DNA from: Xenorhabdus griffiniae
GTDB lineage: Bacteria; Pseudomonadota; Gammaproteobacteria; Enterobacterales; Enterobacteriaceae
Assembly (NCBI RefSeq): GCF_037265215.1
Contig: NZ_CP147737.1
Span: 2,822,001-2,886,000, forward strand
Reading direction: 5' to 3'
Length of the DNA: 64,000 nucleotides
In this document: one piece after another, positions 41,501-50,007 of the stretch
Layout: each line of letters begins with the position of its first letter
Position numbering within the stretch: the first letter of the stretch is position 1
Program-made: the position numbers and the translations under genes
The notes under the pieces: model-generated
Database searches by the model: none
The model's input: only the letters and a program-made list of their open reading frames with translations
What the model was told of the DNA's origin: nothing

Positions 41501-41599
41501 TTGTATACCACTCCGGTTGTATATCTGTTTTTTGACCGATTACGTGAAAAATGGCGCCTTCGCAAAACAATACCCTCTCAGAGAGTTGACGCCAACTAG
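38504..41599 (+). CDS. mdtC: RND multidrug efflux pump subunit MdtC (GTG start)
   Basis: The partner RND subunit of MdtB, 1031 residues, beginning [20 protein letters not shown] and with [20 protein letters not shown] in TM4 and [17 protein letters not shown] late in the protein. It starts at GTG overlapping the mdtB stop (GTGA), with AGGAG 6 nt upstream. In E. coli mdtD (an MFS gene) follows; here baeS starts 10 nt after mdtC, so mdtD is absent. Confidence 0.95.
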   Translation: MKFFALFIQRPVATTLLSLAITLCGALSFILLPISPLPQVDFPVITVQAFMPGASPETMASSVTTPLEGALGRIAGVKEMSSASSLGSSSIYLEFDLNRDINGAARDVQAAINAAQSLLPSGMPDKPRYHKANLSDAPIMILTLTSDNYSEGQLYDLASTRLAQKLSQIEGVSKVSVGGSSLPAIRVELNPNALFNQGISLNDVSNAINNANVRLPTGHVDTNNQIWQLRTNDELKTPDSYRSIIVHYNNGAPVRLQDVANVKRSVEDIRAAGMSGNKSAIVLIIRREASANIISTVQRIRDQLPALQASLPANIQLNVAQDRSPTIQASLHEVKRALAIAVALVILVVFLFLRSGRATLIPAIAVPVSLIGTFTAMYLCGFSLNNLSLMALTIATGFVVDDAIVVLENISRHLNAGLTPMQAALKGSREVGFTVLAMSLSLIAVFIPLVLIDELLGRLFRDFAVTLATAIGISLFVSLTLTPMMCAHLLKSTPKNAQKQTRGFGKVLLSIQQGYARSLKWILNHTRWVLLTLVGIIALNIWLYISIPKTFFPQQDTGKMLGFVVADQSISFQAMREKMKRFMQVVDDDPTVDNVVGFTGGDSINMGFMFVSLKPLKERSESIQQVITRLRSKLTNEAGARLYLVPVQDLRSGGRGGKSTYQFNLLSDDFDALRKWSPIVKKALEKLPQLVDVNGDEDEEAKGAEIAITYDRDVMARLGINVAEANNLLNNAFGQRQVSTIYAPLNQYKVVMEVAPQYNQDPSALEKMFVINSKGERIPLSYFAQWRPANAPLDVYHQELSASSTIAFDVAPGYTLSDAISAIEKTITELGVPSAVRSSFAGTAQDFQESERSQLLVILAAIVAVYLVLGVLYENYIHPLTILSTLPSAGIGALLALELFNTPFSLIAMIGIMLLVGIVKKNAIIMVDFALEAQRNSKLSAQEAIFQASLLRFRPIMMTTLSALFGALPLVLSNGDGAELRFPLGITIVGGLVVSQLLTLYTTPVVYLFFDRLREKWRLRKTIPSQRVDAN

Positions 41600-41609
41600 T
41601 TGAGCTAGA

Positions 41610-43010
41610 ATGAAATTCAGGATAAGAATAGGTATCAGCAGTAAACTTTTTCTGGCCATTTTTGCCACTTGTATGCTGGTATTGATCACAATGCACTGGG
41701 GCATTTACCTCAGCTTTCAGCACGGTTTTATGGGCTATATTAAACAAAATAGCCAAAATCGGGCGAATACGCTGGCACAAGCATTGACAGAACAATACCA
41801 GCAATATGGCAATTGGCATTTTCTGACTGAAAATGATCGCGCGATATTTCAAATTATCCGCACGATTGAACAGAATGACAACCCGCATCAGAAAACCAAA
41901 CCTCACGGGTGGCGTCCCCAATTTTGGGTTGTGGATACTCACATGCATCGTTTAGTCGGGCATTCTAATGATATTCCGGTAGAAAGTTATCGCGAGCCGA
42001 TCACCTATAAAAACAATATTGTCGGTTGGGTAATTGTCAGTGCCTCAGATAAAATTACCCGTCAGGCTGATATTAGCTTCGCTCACCAGCAGCAACTTAC
42101 CAGTTGGGCTATTGTCGGTTTTTCCACCTTACTGGCATTAATCGCCACTTTTCTTCTCTCACGTGGCCTTTTAAGACCAGTTAAGCGGTTAGTGGAAGGG
42201 ACACATAAACTCGCGGCAGGCGATTTCAGTATTCGTGTCGTTCCATCCAGTGAAGATGAAATCGGTAAACTGGCAATGGATTTTAACCAACTTGCCAGCA
42301 CGCTGGAAAAAAATGAACAGATGCGCCGTGATTACATGGCTGATATTTCCCATGAACTGCGTACTCCACTTTCTGTTCTGCGCGGTGAACTGGAAGCTTT
42401 ACAAGATGGTGTACGGAAACTAACGCCGGAAACTATCTGTTCCTTGCTTGCTGAAGTCACTACCCTGACAAAACTGGTAGACGATCTGCATTTATTATCC
42501 CTTTCTAATCGCGGTTCGCTGGCGTATAGAAAAGAATCTGTTAATGTCAGTGAATTACTGCAAATCTCCGTAGCGAATTATCATGGCCGTTTTGCGGATA
42601 AGCAAATCACGTTGGCATTGAATGTAAAGGAAAATATAACCCTGCTTGCTGATCCAAATCGGCTAACACAGTTATTTCATAATTTGCTGGAAAATAGCCT
42701 GCGTTACACCAATGAGCATGGAAAGGTCATTATTTGCGGATATTCCAACCAGCAAAAATGGATATTGGATATACAAGACAGTGCACCTGGATTGACTGTC
42801 GAACAATGCCAGCAGGTTTTTGAACGTTTTTATCGTTGTGAATCTTCCCGTAACCGCGCAAGCGGAGGTTCAGGGCTTGGGCTGGCAATTTGCTATAACA
42901 TTGTTGAAGCCCATACTGGGATAATACGTGCGGAAAGCTCACCTTTAGGTGGTGTTAAAATTCACGTAGAATTACCATTGATTAAATCGTCTGAACTTGA
43001 AACACAATGA
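41610..43010 (+). CDS. baeS: Envelope-stress sensor histidine kinase BaeS
   Basis: The inner-membrane sensor of the Bae response, of 466 residues. Two membrane segments (about 13-35 and 164-184) flank a periplasmic sensor domain, then a HAMP linker (about 185-237), the phospho-acceptor His248 in [15 protein letters not shown], and the HATPase with an N-box-type [14 protein letters not shown] and a [14 protein letters not shown]-box. It overlaps baeR by 4 nt (ATGA). It would phosphorylate BaeR in response to envelope damage, indole, flavonoids or similar agents. Confidence 0.95.
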   Translation: MKFRIRIGISSKLFLAIFATCMLVLITMHWGIYLSFQHGFMGYIKQNSQNRANTLAQALTEQYQQYGNWHFLTENDRAIFQIIRTIEQNDNPHQKTKPHGWRPQFWVVDTHMHRLVGHSNDIPVESYREPITYKNNIVGWVIVSASDKITRQADISFAHQQQLTSWAIVGFSTLLALIATFLLSRGLLRPVKRLVEGTHKLAAGDFSIRVVPSSEDEIGKLAMDFNQLASTLEKNEQMRRDYMADISHELRTPLSVLRGELEALQDGVRKLTPETICSLLAEVTTLTKLVDDLHLLSLSNRGSLAYRKESVNVSELLQISVANYHGRFADKQITLALNVKENITLLADPNRLTQLFHNLLENSLRYTNEHGKVIICGYSNQQKWILDIQDSAPGLTVEQCQQVFERFYRCESSRNRASGGSGLGLAICYNIVEAHTGIIRAESSPLGGVKIHVELPLIKSSELETQ

Positions 43011-43714
43011 GTACACAACTGACACAATATACTGTTCTCATCGTTGAAGATGAACCAAAGTTAGGGCAACTGCTGGTTGATTATCTGCAATCCGCAGATT
43101 ACCAAACCCAATGGCTCAAGCGTGGTGATGAAGTCATCGCTCATGTGCAAAAATACCATCCTCATATTATCTTGCTTGATCTTATGTTGCCCGGTCTTGA
43201 TGGATTATCGATCTGTCGGGAATTACGTAAATTTTCAGATATCCCGATTGTCATGATGACTGCCAAAACGGAAGAAATTGACCGACTGCTCGGTTTAGAA
43301 ATTGGGGCTGACGATTATATTTGTAAACCTTATAGCCCGCGGGAAATGGTAGCCAGGGTCAAGACAATCTTACGCCGTTGTTACCGTCCGAAGGAGATCA
43401 TCAGTGAGCAAGGCGCACTGACTATTGATGAAAAACACTTTCAGGCGCGTTATCTTGAACAGGCGCTTGAATTAACACCGGTTGAATTCCGTCTGCTCAA
43501 AATTATGTCCGGCCAACCAGGGCGGGTTTTTTCCCGTGATCAACTATTGAATAACCTTTATGACGATCATCGCATTGTGAATGACCGTACGATTGATAGC
43601 CACATTAAAAACTTGCGCAGAAAACTGGAGCAACTGGATGGGGATAAATCTTTTATCCGTTCCATTTATGGATTGGGTTATCGTTGGGAAGCTGAAATCT
43701 GTCGTTTGATATGA
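43007..43714 (+). CDS. baeR: Envelope-stress response regulator BaeR
   Basis: An OmpR/PhoB-family regulator of 235 residues. The receiver has Glu14-Asp15 (VEDEPKLG), phospho-acceptor Asp58 ([13 protein letters not shown]) and Lys in DYICKPYSP. The winged-helix C-terminal domain (about 130-232) ends with [14 protein letters not shown]. It is the last gene of mdtABC-baeSR. The island begins 7 bp after its stop codon, so it is the chromosomal left border. Confidence 0.96.
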   Translation: MSTQLTQYTVLIVEDEPKLGQLLVDYLQSADYQTQWLKRGDEVIAHVQKYHPHIILLDLMLPGLDGLSICRELRKFSDIPIVMMTAKTEEIDRLLGLEIGADDYICKPYSPREMVARVKTILRRCYRPKEIISEQGALTIDEKHFQARYLEQALELTPVEFRLLKIMSGQPGRVFSRDQLLNNLYDDHRIVNDRTIDSHIKNLRRKLEQLDGDKSFIRSIYGLGYRWEAEICRLI

Positions 43715-44210
43715 GATACAGTAACCGCTCAATTAAGCCGTGCAGTTTACATGTGTTGCTGATGTTCACATTCCACGGTAACAGATCGTGCAGGGGGATC
43801 ACCTGATTGACGTTTGGGGCGTTCCGTAAAAAGGTAGAAATGATTATCAAATCGATTAGTGGAACGAGTGCGCCAGACTTATAGAAAACAGTATTATTAT
43901 TACAGTTAGCACTACTGTCTGCATTAATAGAAAAATATCAGAAAGCCGTCAACCAAATCGCCTGTTTCTCTCCTGTAGCCTAGCGCCATATCCAATTATC
44001 AGGAAACTATTTTTTTGGAAATCAAGGCGGTTTATTGAATCTATATCGTATGCTGGAACATGTTGAGCCACTGGTCAATTCTGAAGCTGAAGAAGTTGGG
44101 GGAGTGAACTTTTCTAGGGAATCTGCGTCCCCCCAATTACCCTTACGTTGAGAGTCTTATCGAATTAACATCTTGTAGTATTGAGTATAAACTTTTACGC
44201 AGCCATTCTA
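43715..44210. other. Decayed mobile DNA between baeR and the IS5 element
   Basis: About 500 bp. The first 140 bp are an IS66-family end (see the separate entry). The rest has no intact gene and no ribosome site; short fragments look like decayed coding sequence but cannot be named. Confidence 0.5.
43721..43860 (-). mobile_element. IS66-family right-end relic (TnpC C-terminus)
   Basis: The end begins GTAACCGCTCAATTAAGCC, closely matching the terminal repeats of the 59347-59596 element, and starts 7 bp after the baeR stop. Read on the minus strand it encodes NVNQVIPLHDLLPWNVN, resembling the IS66 transposase C-terminus (…LLPWN). The upstream part of the transposase is gone. Direction and family are inferred from these short motifs. 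Confidence 0.6.
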
Positions 44211-45068
44211 GGGCGTGTTGACGTTTACCGTTTATCATTTACTCAACCCACATGGGTAGCCATATCATGACAAATGCCAGCGCCAACATGCTGGCATAAT
44301 TTCGGGCTAATTTATCGTATCTTGTCGCAATAGCTCGAAAATGTTTTATTCTGGCAAACGCATTTTCGACCAAATGCCGATAACGGTATAAAACATCATC
44401 AATATTCTTATCTGATTTTCGGCTGTTTTTTCGATAAGGAATCACTGTTTTCGAACCTCGTTTTTCAACGAATCTTCTGAACACGTTACTCTCGTAATCG
44501 GATGTGGGTGAATGTGCAACTAAACTTTCCGCATGGACAATGTCATGTGTTTTGCCCCCTGACAGCTCAAAATGCACGGGCAGCCCGTAACTGTCTACAG
44601 CCAAATGAATTTTTGTAGAACGCCCACCCCGACTCTTGCCAATGGCTTCATCTTCCGGTGATACGGCTCCTGAACTGTGTTGATGAGCACGCACAATACT
44701 GCCATTAATGAATAACCACTCGGTATCCGTATTCTCAGATAACAATTTGAATAATAGCGCAAAAACCCCTTTTTTTGACCAGGCATTGAAACGCTTAAAA
44801 AGGGTATTCCATTTTCCGAATTCCTCGGGTAAATCCCGCCACGGACATCCCGTTCTCATTCGATAAAGTATCCCTTCGAAAGTTAGGTAATGTTCTTCTT
44901 TGTAGTAAATGCATCCATGTTGTTGCATCAATACAGCTAGCGTATTCCATAAAGATTTTGATAACATTGTTCTTGGCATGATGAGCTGGAGTAATGGTTT
45001 TTTCGCGAAGACAATGATACCAGATCATCATGCTGTTCAAATTCCCCTTTCAAAACGTCAACACGCCC
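44211..45068 (-). mobile_element. IS5-family insertion sequence, 858 bp
   Basis: Terminal inverted repeats GGGCGTGTTGACGTTT and its complement AAACGTCAACACGCCC are perfect over 16 bp. They are flanked by CTA and TAG, consistent with a TA target duplication as in the IS427/IS1031 side of IS5. The element carries a single transposase frame on the minus strand. It is the uninterrupted reference for the intron-split relic at 55889-58027. Confidence 0.85.
44239..44979 (-). pseudogene. IS5-family transposase, catalytically crippled
   Basis: The 246-residue frame is continuous and matches IS5-family transposases: GILYRMRTGCPWRDLPEEFG, AHQHSSGAVSPEDEAIG, TKIHLAVDSYGLP, and YRHLVENAFARIKHFRAIAT (the Glu of DDE). 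Two catalytic parts are damaged. The first Asp is Asn (LFINGS where the family has FIDGT). The second Asp motif (family ADRGYD) is missing: SPTSDY joins directly to ESNVFRRFVEK, an in-frame loss of about 7 residues. The protein should therefore not transpose. The start is MPRTMLSKSLWNTL, with no strong ribosome site. Confidence 0.85.
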
Positions 45069-45071
45069 TAG

Positions 45072-45679
45072 TATTAATTTGTAAATTAGGAAAACTAGAC
45101 TGACATCGCCGCAAGCGGCGGGGAATCAGACCCGGAGAGATTGAAATCGTCTGAAAACAGGTCAAATACCACGGGCGGAGTTTTATCACCTAGACTCAGG
45201 ATACAATGGAGAATGAGCTAAATGTTTTATTTGAAGGCTATGGCGAACAATTTGCAATTAATTTTTCTTGATCTCTTAATTGTGATTTTAAATATTATTT
45301 AATTATTTACAAATGTGATGTTTTTCTAGATAAAATATTTAGAACATGGTTGGTTTAATAATGCTTTTATATAATGACATTTAATTATATATAAGTGTGA
45401 TTCTTTTACAGGGCAAATATTAATGATTCGGTTGATGTGATTATTATTTTATATTATTCATACTTGATTTTATTTGTTTGAACACACTCTAACTTTCAAA
45501 TATAATTGAAATTATCCATTCAGGAATTGCGGTATTTTATTTATTATAAAGTAAATCATAAATATAAACCCTGTCATTCCTGTGATATTTCGATAAAGAG
45601 TCAAAACCTTCTATTGACCATCACTATAGAATATGGTTTTCAGTAAAAAATAAATTTTATACTTTGAAAGGGTAATATA
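45072..45679. other. AT-rich leader region of the four-gene cluster
   Basis: About 600 bp with no supported gene. The first 170 bp are less AT-rich and may be decayed coding sequence, ending in a 19-20 codon frame (MENELNVLFEGYGEQF) too short to call. The remaining 430 bp are extremely AT-rich and must carry the promoter of the next gene. I could not fix a clear -35/-10 pair. Confidence 0.5.
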
Positions 45680-47191
45680 ATGGCTAACATGACAACAGTT
45701 CCTGCTGATGGTAAAAATATTATCAAAGGGCAACCCTTCAGTGTGATTGTTTCAATAAATGGTGAAGCTAATATTCAAAATACTGTGGAGGTCAGTGCTG
45801 TTCTCCCACCCGGAGTGAAATTACTCAAGACATTCCCCGGCAAAGTTGATAAAAAAAGATATTCTCAACAACTGATATTTCAGGCCGACGAAAGCAGCGA
45901 CGCTCACAAAATCAGTTTTACCTCAAACTCACCGAGCAAAGTACATACGGATGTAACCTATCATCCTGTCGATAATCCAGACTTGAATCCCGATACTTGT
46001 GTACTGAGAGGAGCTGCGGCTTATTTGTATGACTCTAAGCCTGTTGGATTAACGGGTTCTGGCCCAGGGAAGGACAACCCATTCATTTCAGCATCAATCA
46101 ATCCAATGTTAAATCAGGGAGGGGGAGCAATTTCAAACTATGATATTCCGCTTCGTACAACAGCTCCGCTGCGAATATACACAGAGGACATGGATGAAAT
46201 TTTCCCTTATGATATTGACTGGGATAATAAGTTTTATTACTACCTGATTCAAAAAACATCAAGCGCAGCGGTGAACCTAAAAATATATGCTACTCAGAAT
46301 GTACATAAGTTCGTTACGCTTGATACGATATTCAATGATGAGAAATACAGTCAAAGGCAAATCATATTTATTACGACTGTTTCGACTGATGTATCCGACA
46401 GCCTGGAGCCACCAAACATTGAAGAAACATATTTTTCTTCTACTTTAACAAGGCCGGAGCAACAAGTGGATGAGTTTACGTTCATGGTTCCGAGCTACGA
46501 GGGAGCTCAAATCGGCGATTTTATCATTGGGTTTGTAACGGACGATAAAAAAGACACTTTTAAGAAGGTGCTCTTCGTTGGGCAGCTAACAACTGAAGAA
46601 AGCGGATCTTATAGGTTGAAAGCCGATTACAACGACCTGTATTCGGGTGATAATCATATCAGCTATGTTACGCTTAACCAAACAGGTATGCCAGTAAGAT
46701 CCAAGCTTAATTACATATATTATGATAATGGCGGTATTAACGGTCCAAGTTCCTTTGATGGACACCGGACTCTGGTTGCCCCAGAAGTATATGACCAGTA
46801 CGGTCAATATATTGGCAGATTCGACCCAATTAATATCTACAGTATCGGTACAAAAGGGCTTGAGGTTTGGTTGCTATCCGATCCCACTAATCCAGATCAT
46901 ACCATCGCCGTAGGTGATCAGATCACGATTACAGCCTATATCTCACACTGCGTTGATACTTTCTCACCAGCACGTCCCTTACCGATTGTCGTGGTTGAAA
47001 ATCACCCTGTGAAATCGACAGAAATAACAAATGGTTATTATAAGGTTCCCATCACACCCGATAAACTGATGGGGTATGACAGAGCCGATGGTTATGACGT
47101 AGGAGTGCTCATGATAGACTACAGCCGTCTTGCTCAGAAGCAGAAATCGAAAATTTTCACTAGGAGTTTTGGTACAGTCGAACCTCACTAA
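45680..47191 (+). CDS. Unrecognised 503-residue Ig-like protein, first of a tandem pair
   Basis: I do not recognise a named family. The protein has no signal peptide or membrane segment (it starts MANMTTVPADGKNI) and is rich in beta-type sequence. Residues about 5-100 look like an Ig-like/DUF11-type domain (KGQPFSVIVSINGEANIQ, LPPGVKLLKTFPGK). The conserved middle has DNPDLNPDTCVLRGAAAYLY and LRTTAPLRIYTEDMDEIF. The last ~140 residues look like another Ig-like fold (TIAVGDQITITAYISH). An AAAGGG ribosome site precedes the ATG. A paralogue follows 131 bp downstream, the closest match being the N-terminal half. Possible roles such as a surface, inclusion or toxin-associated protein are speculation. 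Confidence 0.75.
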   Translation: MANMTTVPADGKNIIKGQPFSVIVSINGEANIQNTVEVSAVLPPGVKLLKTFPGKVDKKRYSQQLIFQADESSDAHKISFTSNSPSKVHTDVTYHPVDNPDLNPDTCVLRGAAAYLYDSKPVGLTGSGPGKDNPFISASINPMLNQGGGAISNYDIPLRTTAPLRIYTEDMDEIFPYDIDWDNKFYYYLIQKTSSAAVNLKIYATQNVHKFVTLDTIFNDEKYSQRQIIFITTVSTDVSDSLEPPNIEETYFSSTLTRPEQQVDEFTFMVPSYEGAQIGDFIIGFVTDDKKDTFKKVLFVGQLTTEESGSYRLKADYNDLYSGDNHISYVTLNQTGMPVRSKLNYIYYDNGGINGPSSFDGHRTLVAPEVYDQYGQYIGRFDPINIYSIGTKGLEVWLLSDPTNPDHTIAVGDQITITAYISHCVDTFSPARPLPIVVVENHPVKSTEITNGYYKVPITPDKLMGYDRADGYDVGVLMIDYSRLAQKQKSKIFTRSFGTVEPH

Positions 47192-47322
47192 CCTGAATGT
47201 GTGACAACTAATAGTGACTGTTATTGGCTGTTACCTTACAGAGTTAATATCCGTTATTGAACACACCTAGAGAATGTGATTTCAAATTAAGAATAAACAT
47301 AATATTTTGAAAGGATAATATA

Positions 47323-48828
47323 ATGGCTAACATGACAACAGTTCCTGCTGATGGTAAAAATATTATCAAAGGGCAACCCTTCAGTGTGGTTGTTTCAATA
47401 AATGGTGAAAATAATATTCAGAGTACGGTGGAGATCAGTGCTGTTCTCCCACCCGGAGTGACATTACTCAAGACATTCCCCGGCAAAGTTGATGGACAAA
47501 TATTTTCTCAACAACTGATATTTCAAGCCGACGAAAGCAGTGATACTCACAAAATCAGTTTTACCTCAAATTCACCAAACGGAGCACATACGGATGTAAC
47601 CTATCATCCTGTTGATAATCCAGACCTGAACCCCGATACTTGTGTACTGAGAGGAACTGCGGCTTATTTGTATGACTCTAAACCTGTTGGATTAACGGGT
47701 CCCGCCCCAGGGAAGGACAACCCATTCGTTTCAGCATCAATCAATCCGATATTAAAGAAGGGGGGGCAAATCTCAAACTATGATATTCCCCTTCGTACAA
47801 CAGCTCCGCTGCGAATATTCACAGAGGACATGGATGAAATTTATCCTTATGATATTGACCGGGATAATAAGTTTTATTACTACCTGATTCAGAAAACATC
47901 AAGTGCAGCGGTGAACCTAAAAATATATGCTACTCAGAATGTACATAAGTTCGTTACGCTTGATACGATATTCAATGATGAGGAATACAATCAAAAACAA
48001 ACCATATTTATTACGACCGTTCCGACTGATGTATCCAGCAGCCTGGAGCCACCGAGCATTGAAGAAACACTCTTGTCTTCTACTTTAACAAGGCCGGATC
48101 AAGCGGATGAGTTTACGGTCATGGTTCCGAGCTATAAGACAGCCCAAATTGGTGATTTTATCATCGGGTTTGTGACGGACGATAAAAAAGACATTTTTAA
48201 GACAGAACTTTTCGCTGGGCAGATAACAAGTGAAGAAAACGGATATTATAAATTTAAGGCTGCTTACAGCGACCTGTATTCGGGTGATAATCATCTTTGC
48301 TATGTTGCGCTTGACCAAACAGGTATGCCAGTAAGATCCAAGTTTAATTACATCAATTATGATAACGGTGGTATTAATGGCCCGAGTTCTAATGATAAAC
48401 ACAGAACTTTGGTTGAACCAAAGGTGTACGATCAAGACAACCAATTTATTGGTCTATATGATCCAATTAATATCGATAGCATCGGTCAGAAAGGCCTTGA
48501 AATCAGATTGCCATCTGACCCTAACGATTACGAGCATACTATCGCCGCCGGTGATAAGATAACAATTACCACCTATATTTCACATTGCATTGATACTCTA
48601 CCGGAGAAAAATCGTCCGATGCCGATTTCTGTTCTTAAAAATTATATTGTTCAAAAGAGTGAAATATCCAATGGCTATTTTAAGTTTCAGCTAACTGCCG
48701 ACAAGTTAATTGGGTATGCTGTTGCAGATGATTACGATGTAGGGTTAATCACAATTGTCTATAGCCGCCTTGCTCCGGCCCAAAAATCGAAACTTTACAC
48801 TAGAAGTTTTGGTACTGTTGCACTTTAA
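47323..48828 (+). CDS. Unrecognised 501-residue Ig-like protein, second of a tandem pair
   Basis: A paralogue of the preceding gene. The first 22 residues are identical, as are blocks such as DNPDLNPDTCVLRG and SSAAVNLKIYATQNVHKFVT; overall identity is about 80% by eye, falling in the last third. The duplication includes the ribosome-site region (TTTGAAAGG-TAATATAATG). Two single-residue gaps (in the GGG and EQQVDEF regions) separate the copies. No signal peptide or membrane segment is seen, and the function is unknown. It ends 23 bp before the next gene and may form a transcription unit with it. Confidence 0.75.
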   Translation: MANMTTVPADGKNIIKGQPFSVVVSINGENNIQSTVEISAVLPPGVTLLKTFPGKVDGQIFSQQLIFQADESSDTHKISFTSNSPNGAHTDVTYHPVDNPDLNPDTCVLRGTAAYLYDSKPVGLTGPAPGKDNPFVSASINPILKKGGQISNYDIPLRTTAPLRIFTEDMDEIYPYDIDRDNKFYYYLIQKTSSAAVNLKIYATQNVHKFVTLDTIFNDEEYNQKQTIFITTVPTDVSSSLEPPSIEETLLSSTLTRPDQADEFTVMVPSYKTAQIGDFIIGFVTDDKKDIFKTELFAGQITSEENGYYKFKAAYSDLYSGDNHLCYVALDQTGMPVRSKFNYINYDNGGINGPSSNDKHRTLVEPKVYDQDNQFIGLYDPINIDSIGQKGLEIRLPSDPNDYEHTIAAGDKITITTYISHCIDTLPEKNRPMPISVLKNYIVQKSEISNGYFKFQLTADKLIGYAVADDYDVGLITIVYSRLAPAQKSKLYTRSFGTVAL

Positions 48829-48851
48829 CCAGAATAATGGAAAGTTATAAT

Positions 48852-49532
48852 ATGTCAGTAAATAATATAATAATGGATGAAGTGCTCATCCCTCCAAGTT
48901 TACCACAAAGCCGTAATAATACTATTGACGAATCAGAACTAGATCAAAATATACTAGTGGTTATAGTAAATAGACATAAAAAATTTCGTGTTGGATATAA
49001 AATCATTGTTTATTTGACTTCAGATATATTCTCAAAACCATATTTCATCACAGATGAAAATATCGATGATTTAACATATCAGATAACTATTCCTTTTTCT
49101 AAGATCCCTCTCGGAAATTATAATGTTTTCTACACTATTACTGATTTATTAAATATGCAGCTGAAATCTGGTAGCACCCCTGTCTCAATTAAGGACTCGG
49201 CTTCTCCGCAGACATCTCTTGAAGCTATTCTAATGATAACTGGATATGAACCAGTCGGTTATGAATATGAAATTCTAACAATTCAGGTTTACGATAAACA
49301 AAAGAATGAATTAATTAAAAATACTGATTTTCAGTATAAACTAATTCAACCCGTTAATATCATTGACGTTCCTGAAATTGGTTCAAATCCTGATACTAGA
49401 TACTCAATGACTACAAACGAATATGGAGAATTTAAAATAAATCTAAAAGGTCAAAAATTTGGGCATTGTATTATACAGGTGACAATTAATAATCTTGTTG
49501 GTAACATAAATCATACTATGGGAGAGCTTTAA
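48852..49532 (+). CDS. Unrecognised 226-residue protein with Ig-like character
   Basis: An in-frame ATG at 48837 exists, but GGAAAG lies about 7 nt before the ATG at 48852, so that start is preferred (MSVNNIIMDEVLIPPS). The protein is beta-rich, without signal peptide or membrane segment. The C-terminal half (TIQVYDKQKNELIKNTDF, MTTNEYGEFKINLKG) is like the Ig-like repeats of adhesins or Big_1-type domains. I know no close family. It is very AT-rich in codon use. The next gene starts 2 nt after its stop, so the two are cotranscribed. Confidence 0.7.
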   Translation: MSVNNIIMDEVLIPPSLPQSRNNTIDESELDQNILVVIVNRHKKFRVGYKIIVYLTSDIFSKPYFITDENIDDLTYQITIPFSKIPLGNYNVFYTITDLLNMQLKSGSTPVSIKDSASPQTSLEAILMITGYEPVGYEYEILTIQVYDKQKNELIKNTDFQYKLIQPVNIIDVPEIGSNPDTRYSMTTNEYGEFKINLKGQKFGHCIIQVTINNLVGNINHTMGEL

Positions 49533-49534
49533 CT

Positions 49535-49951
49535 ATGGCAATGCAGACACTTTTATTTCCAGCGGTAGGTAATGGTACACGTGTGTCGATTTTCTTTCAA
49601 AGAGTATCTCAATATTATTATTTCGTACAGTTAAAAGAGAGTTCTACTGGAAGGCCTTTTTTCACTTGGAATTATCAGTCTCCTGACTATGGAATTGCTA
49701 GTTCATTTGCTTATGATGGAGCACCTGGAGATCTAATATGTACAGTAGATTGCCCACAAAGTCCCCGTCTTGATAATACATGGGCTGAAAACATAATAAC
49801 ACCTAATCCGGAAAGTCCAACTTATGGAACAGTCTATAATGTTGCCTTTAATGATTATAGTGGTCCAACTCAATTCTCTAACTTTTTCATTTCTCTGGCA
49901 AGCTGGCTGCCAGTCTCGCCTATAGTTCCCGTCCCACCTATACCTATCTGA
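49535..49951 (+). CDS. Unrecognised 138-residue protein with a Pro-rich tail
   Basis: The product starts MAMQTLLFPAVGNGTRVSIF and is rich in Tyr, Phe, Ser and Asn. It ends in the short tail VSPIVPVPPIPI. There is no signal peptide and no recognised domain. A GGGAG site lies 10 nt before the ATG. It ends the four-gene cluster and is followed after 9 nt by a terminator hairpin. Its role probably depends on the larger neighbours; possible binding or capping is only conjecture. Confidence 0.7.
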   Translation: MAMQTLLFPAVGNGTRVSIFFQRVSQYYYFVQLKESSTGRPFFTWNYQSPDYGIASSFAYDGAPGDLICTVDCPQSPRLDNTWAENIITPNPESPTYGTVYNVAFNDYSGPTQFSNFFISLASWLPVSPIVPVPPIPI

Positions 49952-49960
49952 TAGTGATTA

Positions 49961-49984
49961 CCGTGGAATAATTTTCCACGGTTT
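49961..49984 (+). terminator. Terminator of the four-gene cluster
   Basis: Arms CCGTGGAA and TTCCACGG with a 5-nt loop are followed by TTTCATTCTT, 9 nt after the last stop codon. The convergent autotransporter gene ends 24 nt further on. Confidence 0.75.
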
Positions 49985-50007
49985 CATTCTTATTGCATAT
50001 TTTTATA

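Noticed and set aside
45190..45272. Short frame MENELNVLFEGYGEQF as a possible toxin or antitoxin remnant
   Set aside because: Only about 20 codons, no partner gene, no clear family; kept as a note in the gap entry.
45600..45660. Sigma-70 promoter (TTGACC, TATAGA) before the first Ig-like gene
   Set aside because: The candidate -10 lies only 5 nt from the -35; no pair with 16-18 nt spacing was found.
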